Positions 23,029 to 32,307 are shown, counted from the first letter of the stretch. The stretch is 64,000 bases of DNA from Acidobacteriota bacterium (GCA_028877265.1 JAPPGX010000107.1:57930-121929), one strand, 5' to 3'. The notes: generated from the sequence alone by a model not told the origin. Made by a program: numbers and translations.

Positions 23029-24588
23029 CTACGCGGGGACCGGCTCCGGCGTCTCCGCGGCCGCGGCGACCGCCGCTCCCCCGCGGAAGGCGTCGCGCTT
23101 GAACTCGGCGATCGCGTCCCGAAGCGCGGCGGTCAGTGAATCGTCCAGCTTCCGCTCCTCGCGGACGCGGGCCAGCGTGTCCGGGTGGCGGGTCTCGAGG
23201 AACTCGTAGAGCCCCCTCTCGAAATCCCGGCAGTCGGCCGGCTCGAGGTCATCGAGGAAGCCCTCGTTCGCGGCAAAGATGACCGCCACCTGCTTCTCCA
23301 CCGGCAGCGGCTCGTACTGGTCCTGCTTCAGGACTTCGGTCAGGCGCTCTCCCTTGGCCAACTGGGCCTGGGTGGCCTTGTCGAGGTCCGAGCCGAACTG
23401 GGCGAACGCCGCCATCTCCCGATACTGCGCGAGCTGCAGCCGCATGGTGCCGGCGACCTGCCGCATCGCGCGGATCTGCGCCGACCCCCCCACCCGGCTG
23501 ACCGAGTTGCCGACGTTGATGGCGGGGCGGATGCCGGCGTTGAAGAGGTCTCCCTCAAGGTAGATCTGCCCGTCCGTGATGGAGATCACGTTCGTCGGCA
23601 CGTAGGCCGACAGGTCGCCGGCCTGGGTCTCGATGAAGGGGAAGGCGGTGAGGGAGCCTCCTCCCCGCTTGTCGGACAGCTTGGCCGCACGCTCGAGCAG
23701 CCGCGAATGGAGGTAAAAGACGTCGCCGGGATAGGCCTCGCGGCCCGGCGGCCGCCGCAGGAGGAGCGAAATCTCGCGGTAGGCGGCGGCATGCTTCGAG
23801 AGATCGTCATAGATGCAGAGGGCGTGGCCGCCGTGATCCATGAAGAACTCGCCCATCGCGCACCCGGAATAGGGCGCGAGGTACTGAAGCGGCGCCGGCT
23901 CGGACGCCGCCGCGGAAACGATGATCGTGTGGTCGAGCGCCCCGTGGTCTTCGAGGGTCTGCACCACCTGGGCAACCGTCGACAGTTTCTGGCCGACCGC
24001 GACATACACGCAGACGACGCCGGTATCCCGCTGGTTGATGATCGCGTCCACCGCGATCGCGGTCTTTCCGGTCTGGCGGTCGCCGATGATGAGCTCACGC
24101 TGGCCGCGGCCGATGGGAATCATGGCGTCCACCGCCTTGACTCCCGTCTGGAGCGGCTCCTTCACCGGCTGCCGGGCGACGATGCCCGGAGCGATGCGTT
24201 CCACGGCGCCCGTCTCGGTCGTTTCGATCGGTCCCTTGCCGTCCAGCGGCCGGCCCAGGGCGTCCACCACGCGTCCCTTCATGGCCTCGCCCACGGGTAC
24301 CTGCAGGATCCGCCGGGTGCGCTTCGCGGTGTCTCCCTCCCTGATGGAGGTCACGTCGCCGAAGAGAACGAGTCCCACCGAAGACTCTTCGAGGTTCAGC
24401 GCGAGGCCGAACACGTCGTTCGGCAGTTCCACCAGTTCGCCGTACATGACCCCTTCCAGGCCATGGACGCGGGCGATCCCGTCCCCGGAAGAGACGACGG
24501 TTCCAACCTCCGCGACATCGACGCCGGTGTCGTGGCCAGCGATCTGTTCCCGCAGCAGGGCGGCGATCTCGTCTGCTCGAATGGTCAT
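23029..24588 (-). CDS. atpA: F1Fo ATP synthase subunit alpha
   Basis: The non-catalytic nucleotide-binding alpha subunit, 519 residues. The P-loop is [10 protein letters not shown] near residue 170; the C-terminal [17 protein letters not shown] motif and the arginine finger lie near 370. The 43 bp between atpH and atpA are strikingly AT-rich for this operon and end in a strong AGGAAG Shine-Dalgarno, which would favour high translation of alpha; this is inference from composition and position. Start ATG at 24588. Confidence 0.97.
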   Translation of the reverse strand: MTIRADEIAALLREQIAGHDTGVDVAEVGTVVSSGDGIARVHGLEGVMYGELVELPNDVFGLALNLEESSVGLVLFGDVTSIREGDTAKRTRRILQVPVGEAMKGRVVDALGRPLDGKGPIETTETGAVERIAPGIVARQPVKEPLQTGVKAVDAMIPIGRGQRELIIGDRQTGKTAIAVDAIINQRDTGVVCVYVAVGQKLSTVAQVVQTLEDHGALDHTIIVSAAASEPAPLQYLAPYSGCAMGEFFMDHGGHALCIYDDLSKHAAAYREISLLLRRPPGREAYPGDVFYLHSRLLERAAKLSDKRGGGSLTAFPFIETQAGDLSAYVPTNVISITDGQIYLEGDLFNAGIRPAINVGNSVSRVGGSAQIRAMRQVAGTMRLQLAQYREMAAFAQFGSDLDKATQAQLAKGERLTEVLKQDQYEPLPVEKQVAVIFAANEGFLDDLEPADCRDFERGLYEFLETRHPDTLARVREERKLDDSLTAALRDAIAEFKRDAFRGGAAVAAAAETPEPVPA

Positions 24589-24631
24589 GGGTCTTCCTAT
24601 AAGATGTTGATTCTAGGTCGTTTATAGTGAA

Positions 24632-25177
24632 TCAGGTTCCGTATCTCTCCTCGAACCGGGAAAGCTGGCGACTGACGCTGGCGTCGTAGATGCGGTTGCC
24701 GATCCGGATGACGAATCCGCCGAGCAGCTCGGGGTCCTCACGGAAGTGCAGCCTCGGAGTCCCGGAAAAGGCGGACGCCAGCGCCGCCCGGAGGCTCGCC
24801 CGGTCGCGCTCGTCCAGATGGCGCGCGGACACCACTTCCGCCTCGACGATCCCCCGATGTTCATCCAGCGCCGCCCGAAACGCCGCCGCGGTCTCCACCA
24901 AGTCGCCGGACCGCTCCCGGGCCACCATGACCGACACGAACCTGCCCAGTTCGGAATCCGGCAGGATCCGGTCGGCGACGGCCTTCGCGACCGCGGCGCG
25001 CCGCCCCCGCGCGATCGCCGGCGAGGTCAGCGTCTTGAGGAGTTCCGGGGAGCGCTCGAGCGACGCCGCGAACTCATCGAGAGCTCCCGCGAGCGGCTCC
25101 AGGTTCTTCTCGTTCCCGGCGGCGACCACCGTGTCCAGGAGGACGCGCGCGTAGTGGCGGGCTACTTCGCTGGACAT
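24632..25177 (-). CDS. atpH: F1Fo ATP synthase subunit delta
   Basis: The peripheral-stalk delta (OSCP) subunit linking F1 to b/b', 181 residues. It opens VARHYARVLLDTVVAAGNEK, equivalent to the A..YA.AL motif, and its C-terminal part has LHFREDPELLGGFVIRIGNRIYDASVSRQL, cited here as DPELLGGFVIRIGNRIYD, the delta signature (DP.L.GG...IG....D.S). Gene order b'-b-delta-alpha is standard. It starts at an ATG 18 bp after the atpF stop. Confidence 0.95.
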   Translation of the reverse strand: MSSEVARHYARVLLDTVVAAGNEKNLEPLAGALDEFAASLERSPELLKTLTSPAIARGRRAAVAKAVADRILPDSELGRFVSVMVARERSGDLVETAAAFRAALDEHRGIVEAEVVSARHLDERDRASLRAALASAFSGTPRLHFREDPELLGGFVIRIGNRIYDASVSRQLSRFEERYGT

Positions 25178-25195
25178 TGCGGGTGTGCCTTCCAG

Positions 25196-25801
25196 TCAGT
25201 CGCGGCGGATCGCCGTCATCCCGGCGTCGATGAGACGCCGATGGTCTTCCTCGGACATGGTGTCGCGGAGCCGCGTCCGCACAATCTCGACCGCCGCCCG
25301 CGCCGCTCCCGCGGCCAGGCGGCGCTCCGCGACCCGTACTTCCTGGTTCAGCTCGGCCTGGGCCGTGGCGCCGATTTTCCGGGCCTGTTCCTCGGCTGCC
25401 GCCACGATGCGGCGGCCCTCGGCGGTTGCGGCTTCGGTGATCCGCTGACGCGCCGCTTCCACCTCGTCGTCCAGTTCGCGAGACCGCGCCGTCGCTCTTT
25501 CGGCGGCCCGCGCAGCCTCCTCGCGGTCGGCCCGCGCCGCGGCAAGCTGCTCCCGAATCTGGAGTGCGCGCGCTTCGAGGTAACCGGCGATCGGCTTGCG
25601 AAGAACGATGATCAGAATCGTCGCGAGGATCGTGAAGTTGACGATCTTGGGCAGATTCGAGGCGCCCTCCTCGGCAGCGAATGCCGGCGAACCCACGGCA
25701 ACCAGCACCACGGCGACAGCGGCGGCCAGGATCGCCCGCCGCGAGAGGCGGATCGGCAGGGCGCGGGCGTTCAGGAAGTCGGATCGGCGTGCCAGCTTCA
25801 T
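25196..25801 (-). CDS. atpF: F1Fo ATP synthase subunit b
   Basis: A peripheral-stalk b subunit, 201 residues. After a signal-like hydrophobic N-terminus (AILAAAVAVVLVAVGSPAFA) comes the family membrane segment LPKIVNFTILATILIIVLRK, then a long charged coiled coil rich in Ala, Arg and Glu. The ATG at 25801 overlaps the b' stop (ATGA). Two N-terminal hydrophobic stretches suggest either a cleaved leader or a double-pass N-terminus. Together with the preceding gene it gives a heterodimeric b/b' stalk. Confidence 0.85.
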   Translation of the reverse strand: MKLARRSDFLNARALPIRLSRRAILAAAVAVVLVAVGSPAFAAEEGASNLPKIVNFTILATILIIVLRKPIAGYLEARALQIREQLAAARADREEAARAAERATARSRELDDEVEAARQRITEAATAEGRRIVAAAEEQARKIGATAQAELNQEVRVAERRLAAGAARAAVEIVRTRLRDTMSEEDHRRLIDAGMTAIRRD

Positions 25802-26226
25802 GAGGCGCGGCGCAGGACCCTTGCGGTGAGATCGCTGGCCAGACTCTCGGCAACCTGCTCGAGTTCGGAGGCGGCGCGGGCGCTTTGCTCGCGAAGCGAG
25901 TCCTTTCCCGCTTCCAGGGTGGCGGCAGCCTGTGCGCGAGCCGTGGTCAGCGTTGCCTCGGCGCGTTCGCCGGCCTCGCGCCGAATTCGGTCCATCTCCC
26001 GATAGCCCTCGTCGCGGACGGCCGCAACCGCGTTCGCAACCCGGGTTTCCGCGGCCATCGCGTCGGCTTCCGCCGCTTCCCGGGCCTGACGGGCGCCGCC
26101 GGCCTGCTGCTCCCGCGCCTCCATCGCACGCGCCAAGGGCTCGAAGAACTGCCGCTTCAGGACAAGCGTCAGGCATACCACGATCACCGACACGATCAGG
26201 GCGGTGATGTCAGGAATGATGGTCAC
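25798..26226 (-). CDS. atpF': F1Fo ATP synthase subunit b' (second b-type subunit)
   Basis: A 142-residue b-family subunit. One N-terminal transmembrane helix (ITALIVSVIVVCLTLVLKR) leads into FFEPLARAMEAREQQ, the usual start of the b coiled coil, and then an uninterrupted alanine-rich amphipathic helix to the C-terminus. It is the first gene of the ATP synthase block here. The a (atpB) and c (atpE) genes that normally precede it are absent; bactofilin lies upstream instead. Confidence 0.85.
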   Translation of the reverse strand: MTIIPDITALIVSVIVVCLTLVLKRQFFEPLARAMEAREQQAGGARQAREAAEADAMAAETRVANAVAAVRDEGYREMDRIRREAGERAEATLTTARAQAAATLEAGKDSLREQSARAASELEQVAESLASDLTARVLRRAS

Positions 26227-26407
26227 GAAACCTACGGCCTACGGAGGACAAGGGAAGCGCGCCGCCCCACCAGGAACGGGAAGACACCGGTCGGGAAACC
26301 GAGGGCGGCCGGATGCGTGCGGTCTAGCGAACTAACCCGCCACGGACGGCGGGAAGGCTATCACCCGGCACCGGGGTTGCCAAGGAATCCGGCGGCCGGA
26401 CAACTCT

Positions 26408-26836
26408 TCAGGCGCTGGCGCTACCGGGTTCGCTCGCCGGCGGTGGCGGAGCCGGGTTGGCCGACGCCTGGGACGGAGAGCGCTTGTAGTCGCGGTGGAC
26501 CCGAAAGTGAGCGCCGTCGGCGTCGCTCTTGGCCTCCAGGGTCAGGTTGGCGGCCTGGACCGCCACACCCGCGATGGACCCTCCGGAATGCACGATGACG
26601 TCCTGAGCCGCGATCTCGCCGCTCACCCGGCCGCCGCCTTCCACGACGACCCGCTGGGCGTAGATCCGGCCGTCGAAATTCCCGGAGTTGCCCACCGAGA
26701 CCTCGTCCTCGGAGTGGATTTCGCCCACGAACTCCCCGTTCACGTTGAACGGGCCCGGGGCGTTCAGCCGGCCTGAGAGACGCGACCCGGATCCGACATA
26801 TCCGCTATGGGCGTCCCGCGATGGATCTCGCGCCAT
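26408..26836 (-). CDS. Bactofilin (polymer-forming cytoskeletal protein)
   Basis: A 142-residue bactofilin. The core of about 95 residues shows regular short beta-strand turns of a right-handed beta-helix (GSRLSGRLNAPGPFNVNGEF, GEIHSEDEVSVGNSG, VSGEIAAQDVIVHSGG, AGVAVQAANLTLEAKSDADG), flanked by disordered tails; the C-terminal tail is rich in Pro, Ala and Ser. Bactofilins assemble nucleotide-free filaments and in several bacteria sit with ParA/ParB to place chromosome segregation proteins. Here the gene directly follows parB (3-bp gap), supporting a similar link. Start ATG. Confidence 0.9.
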   Translation of the reverse strand: MARDPSRDAHSGYVGSGSRLSGRLNAPGPFNVNGEFVGEIHSEDEVSVGNSGNFDGRIYAQRVVVEGGGRVSGEIAAQDVIVHSGGSIAGVAVQAANLTLEAKSDADGAHFRVHRDYKRSPSQASANPAPPPPASEPGSASA

Positions 26837-26839
26837 CTT

Positions 26840-27700
26840 CTATTCGCTCACTTCCCGTTCGCTGGTCAACACGACGAAGATGCGGTGCAGGTCATCCTCG
26901 GAGAAAAATTGTATCTGGACGGCGCCACCCTCGCCACGCCGCCGGATCTGGACCGGAAACCCGACCGCCCGCTGCATCCGCTCCTGCGCATCGCGCGTGT
27001 TCGGATCCAGCCCGGACGGGCGGGATGTCCTTGGCTGTTCGGGCCCGTGACCGCCCCGGGCCCGCCTGACCCGGCGCTCGACCTCCCGGACCGAAAGATC
27101 GCCCCGAATGATCTCCTCGGCGAGTTGGGCCTGCGTCGCGGCGTCGAGGGGAACGAGGGCCCGGCCCGCCGCCGCGCGCAGTTTCCCCGTTTCCACCAGG
27201 CGCCTCACCTGGGGGGTCAACTCCAGCAGGCGGAGGGTGTTCGTTACCGCGGTGCGGCTGCGCCCGACCTCCGAAGCGATGGCGCCGTGGGTCATTCCGC
27301 CCACGTCGGCGAGCCGCCGGAACGCGAGCGCCTCCTCGATCGGGTTGAGGTCCTCCCGTTGCAGGTTCTCGACCAGCGCCAGCAGCCCGACGTCCTCATC
27401 GGAGGCCTCCCGAACCACGACCGGCACACGCTCGAGACCTGCGAGCTGGGCGGCGCGCCAGCGGCGCTCGCCGGCGATGATCTGGAATCTCCCGGCGTGC
27501 GGCCGGACCACGATCGGTTCGATGACGCCGCGGGCGGCGATGGAGGCCGTGAGTCCCTCGAGGTCCTCGGCGGCGATCTGTGAGCGCGGCTGCGCGGGAT
27601 TCGGCGCCAGCTCCCCGACCGGCGCCGACCGGGGTCCGTCGGTCGACACGGCCGATGGAAGCAAGGCATCGAGGCCGCGGCCCAAACCACGTCGTTTCAC
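26840..27700 (-). CDS. parB: Chromosome partitioning protein ParB (CTPase, parS-binding)
   Basis: Binds parS and spreads as a CTP-dependent clamp near the origin. The 286-residue protein opens with RRGLGRGLDALLPS, has the CTP-binding GERRWRAAQLAG and ENLQREDLNPIEEA motifs, a helix-turn-helix region (THGAIASEVGRSRTAVTNTLRLLEL), cited here as AIASEVGRSRTAVTNTLRL, and a C-terminal dimerisation domain after a short Arg/Pro/Ser-rich linker. The GTG start overlaps the parA stop (GTGA). A perfect parS lies just upstream of parA. Confidence 0.96.
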   Translation of the reverse strand: MKRRGLGRGLDALLPSAVSTDGPRSAPVGELAPNPAQPRSQIAAEDLEGLTASIAARGVIEPIVVRPHAGRFQIIAGERRWRAAQLAGLERVPVVVREASDEDVGLLALVENLQREDLNPIEEALAFRRLADVGGMTHGAIASEVGRSRTAVTNTLRLLELTPQVRRLVETGKLRAAAGRALVPLDAATQAQLAEEIIRGDLSVREVERRVRRARGGHGPEQPRTSRPSGLDPNTRDAQERMQRAVGFPVQIRRRGEGGAVQIQFFSEDDLHRIFVVLTSEREVSE

Positions 27701-28473
27701 CGGGAAACAATCTCCTGCGCCAGGTCCGCGTAGGCGGCCGCCACCCTGGACCGCGGGTCGTAGATCTGCAGCGGGACCCCGTAGGAGGGCGCCTCGGCGG
27801 CCCGCACCGATCGCGGAACGATGGCGCCGAACACCCGGTCCCCCAGTTTGCCCTGAACCTCGGCGATCACGTCCCGCGCGAGGTTCGTGCGTCGGTCAAC
27901 CATGGTGAAGAGGACTCCCAGCAGATCGAGCCCCGGGTTCCACGAGCGACCGATGCGGGTGACGGTATCGAGCAGCCGGGAAAGTCCCTGCATCGCAAAG
28001 AACTCGCATTGCATGGGGACGACAACGGCGCTCGCGGCCACGAGAGCGTTGACGGTCAGCAGTCCCAGCGATGGAGGACAGTCCAGCAGGACGAATTCGG
28101 CGCCCGGATCGTCCCGGGCGTAGTCCGAGAGACTTCCGCGGAGCCGAAGCGCCCGGCCTTGAGGGTCCGGATCGTCTGCCGCGATCTGCAGGTCCGCGGC
28201 GGCCAGCGACGGGTCGGAAGGACACGCAATCAGATTCGGAACGTCGGTGTCCAGAACGGCACGACCGAGCGGTTCCCGGTCCACGAGCACGTCATAAACG
28301 CTGTATCCGTCCTCGGCGATCTGAAGCCCGAGGCTGGTGGTGAGATTGCTCTGAGGATCCAGGTCCACGACCAGGCATCGATGCCCGCTCATCGCGAGGG
28401 CCGCACCCAGGTTCACCGTGGTGGTGGTCTTGCCAACTCCCCCCTTCTGGTTGACGACCGCCAGAATCCTCAT
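27697..28473 (-). CDS. parA: Chromosome partitioning ATPase ParA (Soj)
   Basis: Deviant-Walker ATPase that moves ParB-parS complexes. The 258-residue protein opens with MRILAVVNQKGGVGKTTTT (KGGVGKT with the signature lysine), has VDLDPQSNLTTSLG (A' motif), LLDCPPSLGLLTVNAL (Walker B) and VPMQCEFFAMQGLSRL, all typical of Soj/ParA chromosomal types. It lacks the extra N-terminal DNA-binding domain of plasmid ParA. It is preceded by an intergenic parS and coupled to parB. Confidence 0.97.
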   Translation of the reverse strand: MRILAVVNQKGGVGKTTTTVNLGAALAMSGHRCLVVDLDPQSNLTTSLGLQIAEDGYSVYDVLVDREPLGRAVLDTDVPNLIACPSDPSLAAADLQIAADDPDPQGRALRLRGSLSDYARDDPGAEFVLLDCPPSLGLLTVNALVAASAVVVPMQCEFFAMQGLSRLLDTVTRIGRSWNPGLDLLGVLFTMVDRRTNLARDVIAEVQGKLGDRVFGAIVPRSVRAAEAPSYGVPLQIYDPRSRVAAAYADLAQEIVSR

Positions 28474-28517
28474 CTGGAGGATTCCGAGACTACCACGGGA
28501 TTGAAGGGCCGCACGTG

Positions 28518-28533
28518 TGTTTCACGTGAAACA
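28518..28533. promoter_or_regulatory. parS centromere-like site
   Basis: The 16-bp palindrome TGTTTCACGTGAAACA matches the bacterial chromosomal parS consensus at every position. It lies in the 69-bp gap between parA and rsmG, less than 6 kb from oriC, where ParB loading sites cluster in most phyla. Confidence 0.95.
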
Positions 28534-28542
28534 ACGGGGCGG

Positions 28543-29187
28543 TCATCCCGGCGCCGTACCGGGCCGTCCGATCCAGACGACCCCCCGATCCGCGGGTACG
28601 AACTCCTCGCCAAAGAGGCCATGTTCGAGCCCGGCGCGCTCCCGGGCGGGACGGGAGGTCGGCCAGATCATCCGGGCTCCGGCGGACATTCCGGCCGCGA
28701 GCATGCTCCATTCGTCAGCCCGCAGCTTGACTGCCCGCATCGTCACGGCCGAAACGCACGCGAGCTCCGTCCGTCCCGTCTCAGACCTCAAGAACTCCTT
28801 GAGTCTTTGCCTGACAACGCGAACCCGGCTGCTCAGCCCGAGCTCGTCGGTGGCCATCTCCAGAAAGGCGGCGGCCATCTGCCGCGGCTCCAGCAGGACC
28901 CAGTTCCCACCTCCGGCGATCGCGAGCGGCAGCGCCGGGGTGCCGCCTCCGCTCCCGATGTCGAGGAAAGGACCGCGCTCCGGCAGCAGGCGCCCCAGTT
29001 GCAGCGCCTCCCGAAAGTAGTAGCGCGCAAGGTCTTCCGGTGAGCGAAAACCCGTGATCCCCGCTCCCTTCCAGGCGCCGAGCATGTGGAAGAGGCGCAC
29101 GAGCTGCTCCTGCACCGCCGGAGAAACTAGTGGCTCGACGCCGGACAGGGCTTCGGCCAGAGGGTTAGCGGCCCTGCCGTCGCTCAC
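28543..29187 (-). CDS. rsmG: 16S rRNA (guanine527-N7)-methyltransferase RsmG (GidB)
   Basis: Methylates G527 of 16S rRNA using SAM. The 214-residue protein has the Rossmann SAM motif FLDIGSGGGTPALPLAI and downstream VLLEPRQMAAAFL and VVRQRLKEFL strands, in RsmG order. The start is GTG at 29187, overlapping the yidC stop as GTGA. The place directly after yidC, with no jag or mnmE between, is a contracted version of the usual rpmH-rnpA-yidD-yidC-jag-mnmE-mnmG-rsmG order. The sequence is fairly divergent in its C-terminal third. Confidence 0.85.
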   Translation of the reverse strand: MSDGRAANPLAEALSGVEPLVSPAVQEQLVRLFHMLGAWKGAGITGFRSPEDLARYYFREALQLGRLLPERGPFLDIGSGGGTPALPLAIAGGGNWVLLEPRQMAAAFLEMATDELGLSSRVRVVRQRLKEFLRSETGRTELACVSAVTMRAVKLRADEWSMLAAGMSAGARMIWPTSRPARERAGLEHGLFGEEFVPADRGVVWIGRPGTAPG

Positions 29188-30938
29188 CTCCCGGCCGTCG
29201 GTTTTCGTCTCGAGCCGCCCTTGTTCCGCTTGCCCTTGCCCGCCACCTCGAGGGCGCCGGCCTCCGCCTCCCGGCGGTCCATGATCCGGCTGGTCACCGC
29301 CTGCTGCCCCATGGAAATCAGGTTGTTCGCGAACCAGTACAACACCAGGCCGGACGGCGCCCACGCCATGATCAGGACGAAGACCACGGGCATGAACATC
29401 ATGATCTTGGCCTGGATGCCCTCCGCCTGGGTCGCGGTCATCTTCTGCATGATGAGCTGACTCGCCCCCATCAGCAGCGGCAGGATGAAGTACGGGTCCT
29501 CCCGGGACAGGTCCTGGACCCAGAAGACAAACGGGGCATGCCGCAGTTCGACGGAAACCACCAGCAGCCGGTAGAACGCGAAGAAGAAGGGAATCATCAG
29601 CAGCATGGGCAGACAGCCGCCGATGGGCGAGACGTTGTGCTCCCGGTAGAGAGCCACCATCTCCTGGTTCATTTCGCCGCGTTTCGGATCCGTCGGCTTC
29701 ATCCCCTTGTACTTTTCCTGGATCCGCTTCACCTGCGGGCTGATCTTCTGCATCCGCCGGATGGAGACGTAGCTGTAGTGCTTCAGCGGCGCGAGCAGCA
29801 GGCTGATCAGGATGGTCACCAGCACGATGGCCCACCCGTAGTTGCCCATCACGTCGTAGGCCCAGAGCAGGCCCTGCCGAATCGGAACCACCAGGAACCG
29901 CAGCCAGGCCCCGAACTCCACGATGTCCACTCCGAGTTCGGTGAGCAACTCCACCTGCTTCGGACCCGTGAACAGCGTGAATTCGCTCGCGCCGGCGGAC
30001 CGCAGGTGCGCGACCAGGAGATCCCGTGAGCCGCTCGCGTCCGCCGGGGGGATCTCGAAGCTCTCCCACGGAATGGCCAGCGCCTCCAGCCTGGCTTCGT
30101 AGCGCTGGCCGGGGTCGGCCACCAGGAGCCCCGCAAAGTAGTGCGAGCTGACCCCGACTGCCTGGGCCGAAAGGCTCGCCGCCTCTCCTCCGGCTGCCTC
30201 GGCGAAGGAGAAGAGCCGGCTCTCCCCCCCGGACTCGATGACGCCCTGCTCGGCGCCCTGGTACCTCCCGACGGAACTCTCGTTCTCGATCCCGGGGCCG
30301 AACAGAACCTCCTTCAACTGTTCCGCACCGCCGCGGATCGCCGAGACCGACACGCCCATGCGGTAGTCGCCGCCCTGCACCCGGACGGTCTTCGAGACCT
30401 CCAGGCCGTCGGCCGACGCCCAGCGGAACTCGATTTCGCGGGCTTCTCCGTCCCTCAGTTCCAGCCGGACGGGGCCCGTGCGGATCCGCCCGTCCACGGC
30501 GACCTCGTGCAGCGCAGTCGTGAGACGGGCGGGAGCGGGGTCGCCGGGGAGCACCACATCGAGCGGACGCACCGAGTTGACGAGATCGTCGCCCTGAGGC
30601 AGCGCCTCGAGCGGAGCGCCCAGGGAATCGGTGTGCTCGAGGAGCCGCAGCCGGAGGAGACGGCCGCCGCGATTGGAGAACTCGGCCACATAGCGGCTCG
30701 TCTCCACCGCGACCGTCTGCTCGCGCTCCGCCTCGCGGGTCTCCGTGGGGGTCTCGGGAACGGCGACTTCGGCCGCCGGGACCGGGACATCCGGGGCCGG
30801 GGGTGACGCAGGGCTCGCGGCGACCGGCGTCTCATCCGCCGGGGGCGCCGGCGGCGCGCTCTCGGGTCCGAAGAAGCGGACGAACAGCAGAAAGACGAAG
30901 AACGACAGCAGGAATGCGAGAAGGACGCGTCGTTCCAT
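29184..30938 (-). CDS. yidC: Membrane protein insertase YidC
   Basis: Inserts and folds inner-membrane proteins with or without Sec. The 584-residue protein has an N-terminal transmembrane helix (VLLAFLLSFFVFLLFVRFF), a large periplasmic P1 domain of about 300 residues as in Gram-negative YidC, and the conserved C-terminal five-helix core: YGWAIVLVTILISLLLAPL, MQKISPQVKRIQEKYK, GGCLPMLLMIPFFFAFYRLL and VLYWFANNLISMGQQ. The tail is basic. I prefer the ATG at 30938 (MERRV) over a TTG 9 bp upstream that overlaps yidD. Confidence 0.95.
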   Translation of the reverse strand: MERRVLLAFLLSFFVFLLFVRFFGPESAPPAPPADETPVAASPASPPAPDVPVPAAEVAVPETPTETREAEREQTVAVETSRYVAEFSNRGGRLLRLRLLEHTDSLGAPLEALPQGDDLVNSVRPLDVVLPGDPAPARLTTALHEVAVDGRIRTGPVRLELRDGEAREIEFRWASADGLEVSKTVRVQGGDYRMGVSVSAIRGGAEQLKEVLFGPGIENESSVGRYQGAEQGVIESGGESRLFSFAEAAGGEAASLSAQAVGVSSHYFAGLLVADPGQRYEARLEALAIPWESFEIPPADASGSRDLLVAHLRSAGASEFTLFTGPKQVELLTELGVDIVEFGAWLRFLVVPIRQGLLWAYDVMGNYGWAIVLVTILISLLLAPLKHYSYVSIRRMQKISPQVKRIQEKYKGMKPTDPKRGEMNQEMVALYREHNVSPIGGCLPMLLMIPFFFAFYRLLVVSVELRHAPFVFWVQDLSREDPYFILPLLMGASQLIMQKMTATQAEGIQAKIMMFMPVVFVLIMAWAPSGLVLYWFANNLISMGQQAVTSRIMDRREAEAGALEVAGKGKRNKGGSRRKPTAGR

Positions 30939-30940
30939 GA

Positions 30941-31273
30941 TCAGCAACCTGTGGTGAGGTCGGTGCCCAGGCCGCCGTCTCGTCCGGCCGGCGCCGGCAC
31001 CGCGTCATACCCGGACCCGCCGAAGGGATGGCAGCGCAACAGCCGGCGGGCGGCCAGCACGATCCCGCGCCCGGGGCCGTGAAGCCGGATGGCTTCCTCG
31101 GCATACTGCGAACACGACGGCTGAAACCGGCAAACCCCCGCGAAGAGCGGGCTGAAGGCCACCCGATACAACCGTATGAGGCTCGTGAAGAACCCGGCGA
31201 GAGCGCGACGGAGGAAGCGTGGCCCCGGATTCGACTCGCCGAGAGCCGTGGTGGCGCGGGGGACGGGCGCCAT
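30941..31273 (-). CDS. yidD: Membrane protein insertion efficiency factor YidD
   Basis: Small membrane-associated helper of YidC. Core motifs are present: [47 protein letters not shown] and a short C-terminal tail; the cysteines in this pattern define the family. I chose the ATG at 31273, one base after the rnpA stop, giving 110 residues. An ATG 42 bp upstream that overlaps the rnpA end would give 124. Confidence 0.93.
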   Translation of the reverse strand: MAPVPRATTALGESNPGPRFLRRALAGFFTSLIRLYRVAFSPLFAGVCRFQPSCSQYAEEAIRLHGPGRGIVLAARRLLRCHPFGGSGYDAVPAPAGRDGGLGTDLTTGC

Positions 31274-31274
31274 C

Positions 31275-31724
31275 TCAGGCCTGCCGCCCGCTGCTTTCCG
31301 GATCCTGTCGTCCATGCCCTCGCCGGTGGCGTCCCCTTCCGGTGGCTCTCACGGTGGCGGTCCGGTAGGCATGCTCCAGGTCCGGCCAGGAGGCCTCCTG
31401 GATTCCGTGGCGGGCGATCAGAACGAGATCTCCGGCCGGACGTTCCCCCCGCCGGTACAGCTCGCGCAGAAGACGCTTGGCCCGGGACCTCTGCACGGCC
31501 CCTCCAATCTTGCGGCTGGCCACGACTCCGAGGCGCGGAGGCGCGACGCCGGTGACGGCGGTCGGCCGAATGGCCACGAGGTAGGGGGAAACGCCGCGGG
31601 CCCCGGCGGAGGTCACCGCCCGGAACTCGGCGGACCGCGCAAGCCGCTGGTCCCTCGAAAGAGACTCGTCCCGGCGGGCGTCCGCGGCCTCCGGGCGACG
31701 ACGCTTCGCGCGATCCTCACCCAT
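31275..31724 (-). CDS. rnpA: Ribonuclease P protein component
   Basis: Protein subunit of RNase P that helps the RNA subunit mature tRNA 5' ends. The central part has the family fold: [35 protein letters not shown] and [11 protein letters not shown], the last two holding the RNR-type basic motif (here VQRSRAKR). At 149 residues it is longer than usual (about 120), with a basic C-terminal extension. It follows rpmH by about 80 bp. Confidence 0.93.
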   Translation of the reverse strand: MGEDRAKRRRPEAADARRDESLSRDQRLARSAEFRAVTSAGARGVSPYLVAIRPTAVTGVAPPRLGVVASRKIGGAVQRSRAKRLLRELYRRGERPAGDLVLIARHGIQEASWPDLEHAYRTATVRATGRGRHRRGHGRQDPESSGRQA

Positions 31725-31804
31725 GATGACTTCCTCAGCGGCCGTCCGTCGCTCGCGCCAGATCGGACACCCCGTCAGCGCGCACCGAACGGCCGACCGG
31801 CTGC

Positions 31805-31939
31805 TTAGGCCGACAGCCTTCGGCGGCCCCGGCGGCGCCGGCGGGCGATGACCGCACGGCCGCCCGGAGTGCTCATCCGGGCCCGGAAACCGTGCTTCCG
31901 CTTCCTCCGCCGCCTATTGGGCTGAAACGTCCGTTTCAC
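31805..31939 (-). CDS. rpmH: 50S ribosomal protein L34
   Basis: A 44-residue, very basic protein that I translated by hand: it starts GTG, reads [18 protein letters not shown] and continues [20 protein letters not shown] to the stop. That is a complete L34 (KRTFQPN..R...HGFR.RM.T..GR.V...RR.KGR). It heads the leftward rpmH-rnpA-yidD-yidC-rsmG series, diverging from dnaA as in most bacteria. Confidence 0.97.
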   Translation of the reverse strand: MKRTFQPNRRRRKRKHGFRARMSTPGGRAVIARRRRRGRRRLSA

Positions 31940-32025
31940 GGGATTGTCCTCTCCAAGTCATTGAATCCAAACAAAAAACCCGGTGGTCGAGGCCGCTGCC
32001 GCAGCACCCCTCCGCCGAGCCCGAC

Positions 32026-32055
32026 AGTATACCGCCAACGCACGTTTCACGTAAA
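32026..32055 (-). promoter_or_regulatory. Promoter for rpmH operon
   Basis: On the minus strand TTTACG (32055-32050) and TATACT (32031-32026) are separated by 18 bp, a good sigma-70-type pair, about 90 bp upstream of the rpmH GTG. The -35 overlaps a sequence sharing nine consecutive bases with parS. Confidence 0.6.
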
Positions 32056-32260
32056 GTCAGTTTGGGTTTCGCCCCTTGCTTCCACATGCCGCCCATGGCG
32101 CTGTAAGCGTTCCTCCGACGGCTTGCGCCCGCCGGTCTGCCGCGCGTCCGACACGGCGGTACCGCATTCGTCGCGGGCCAAAACCGGCAGCAAGATGCTG
32201 CGGCGATCCCCCCTTGCGTTGGTTTTTTCTCGGAGAATTCTTGGGATTGTCCAAACCTGG

Positions 32261-32291
32261 TTGACGCGCCCCGCGGGGGCGTTGCTACATT
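32261..32291 (+). promoter_or_regulatory. Candidate dnaA promoter
   Basis: TTGACG (32261-32266) lies 19 bp from TGC-TACATT (32286-32291), an extended -10 like those before both tRNA genes. A transcript would start near 32298 and run into the hairpin at 32308 before reaching dnaA. Confidence 0.45.
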
Positions 32292-32307
32292 CCGTCCCGG
32301 TCGTCGA

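Noticed and set aside
26336..26353. CCCGCC-ACGGAC-GGCGGG hairpin between bactofilin and atpF'
   Set aside because: Six-bp stem without a T-run; too weak to call a terminator in DNA of this G+C content.
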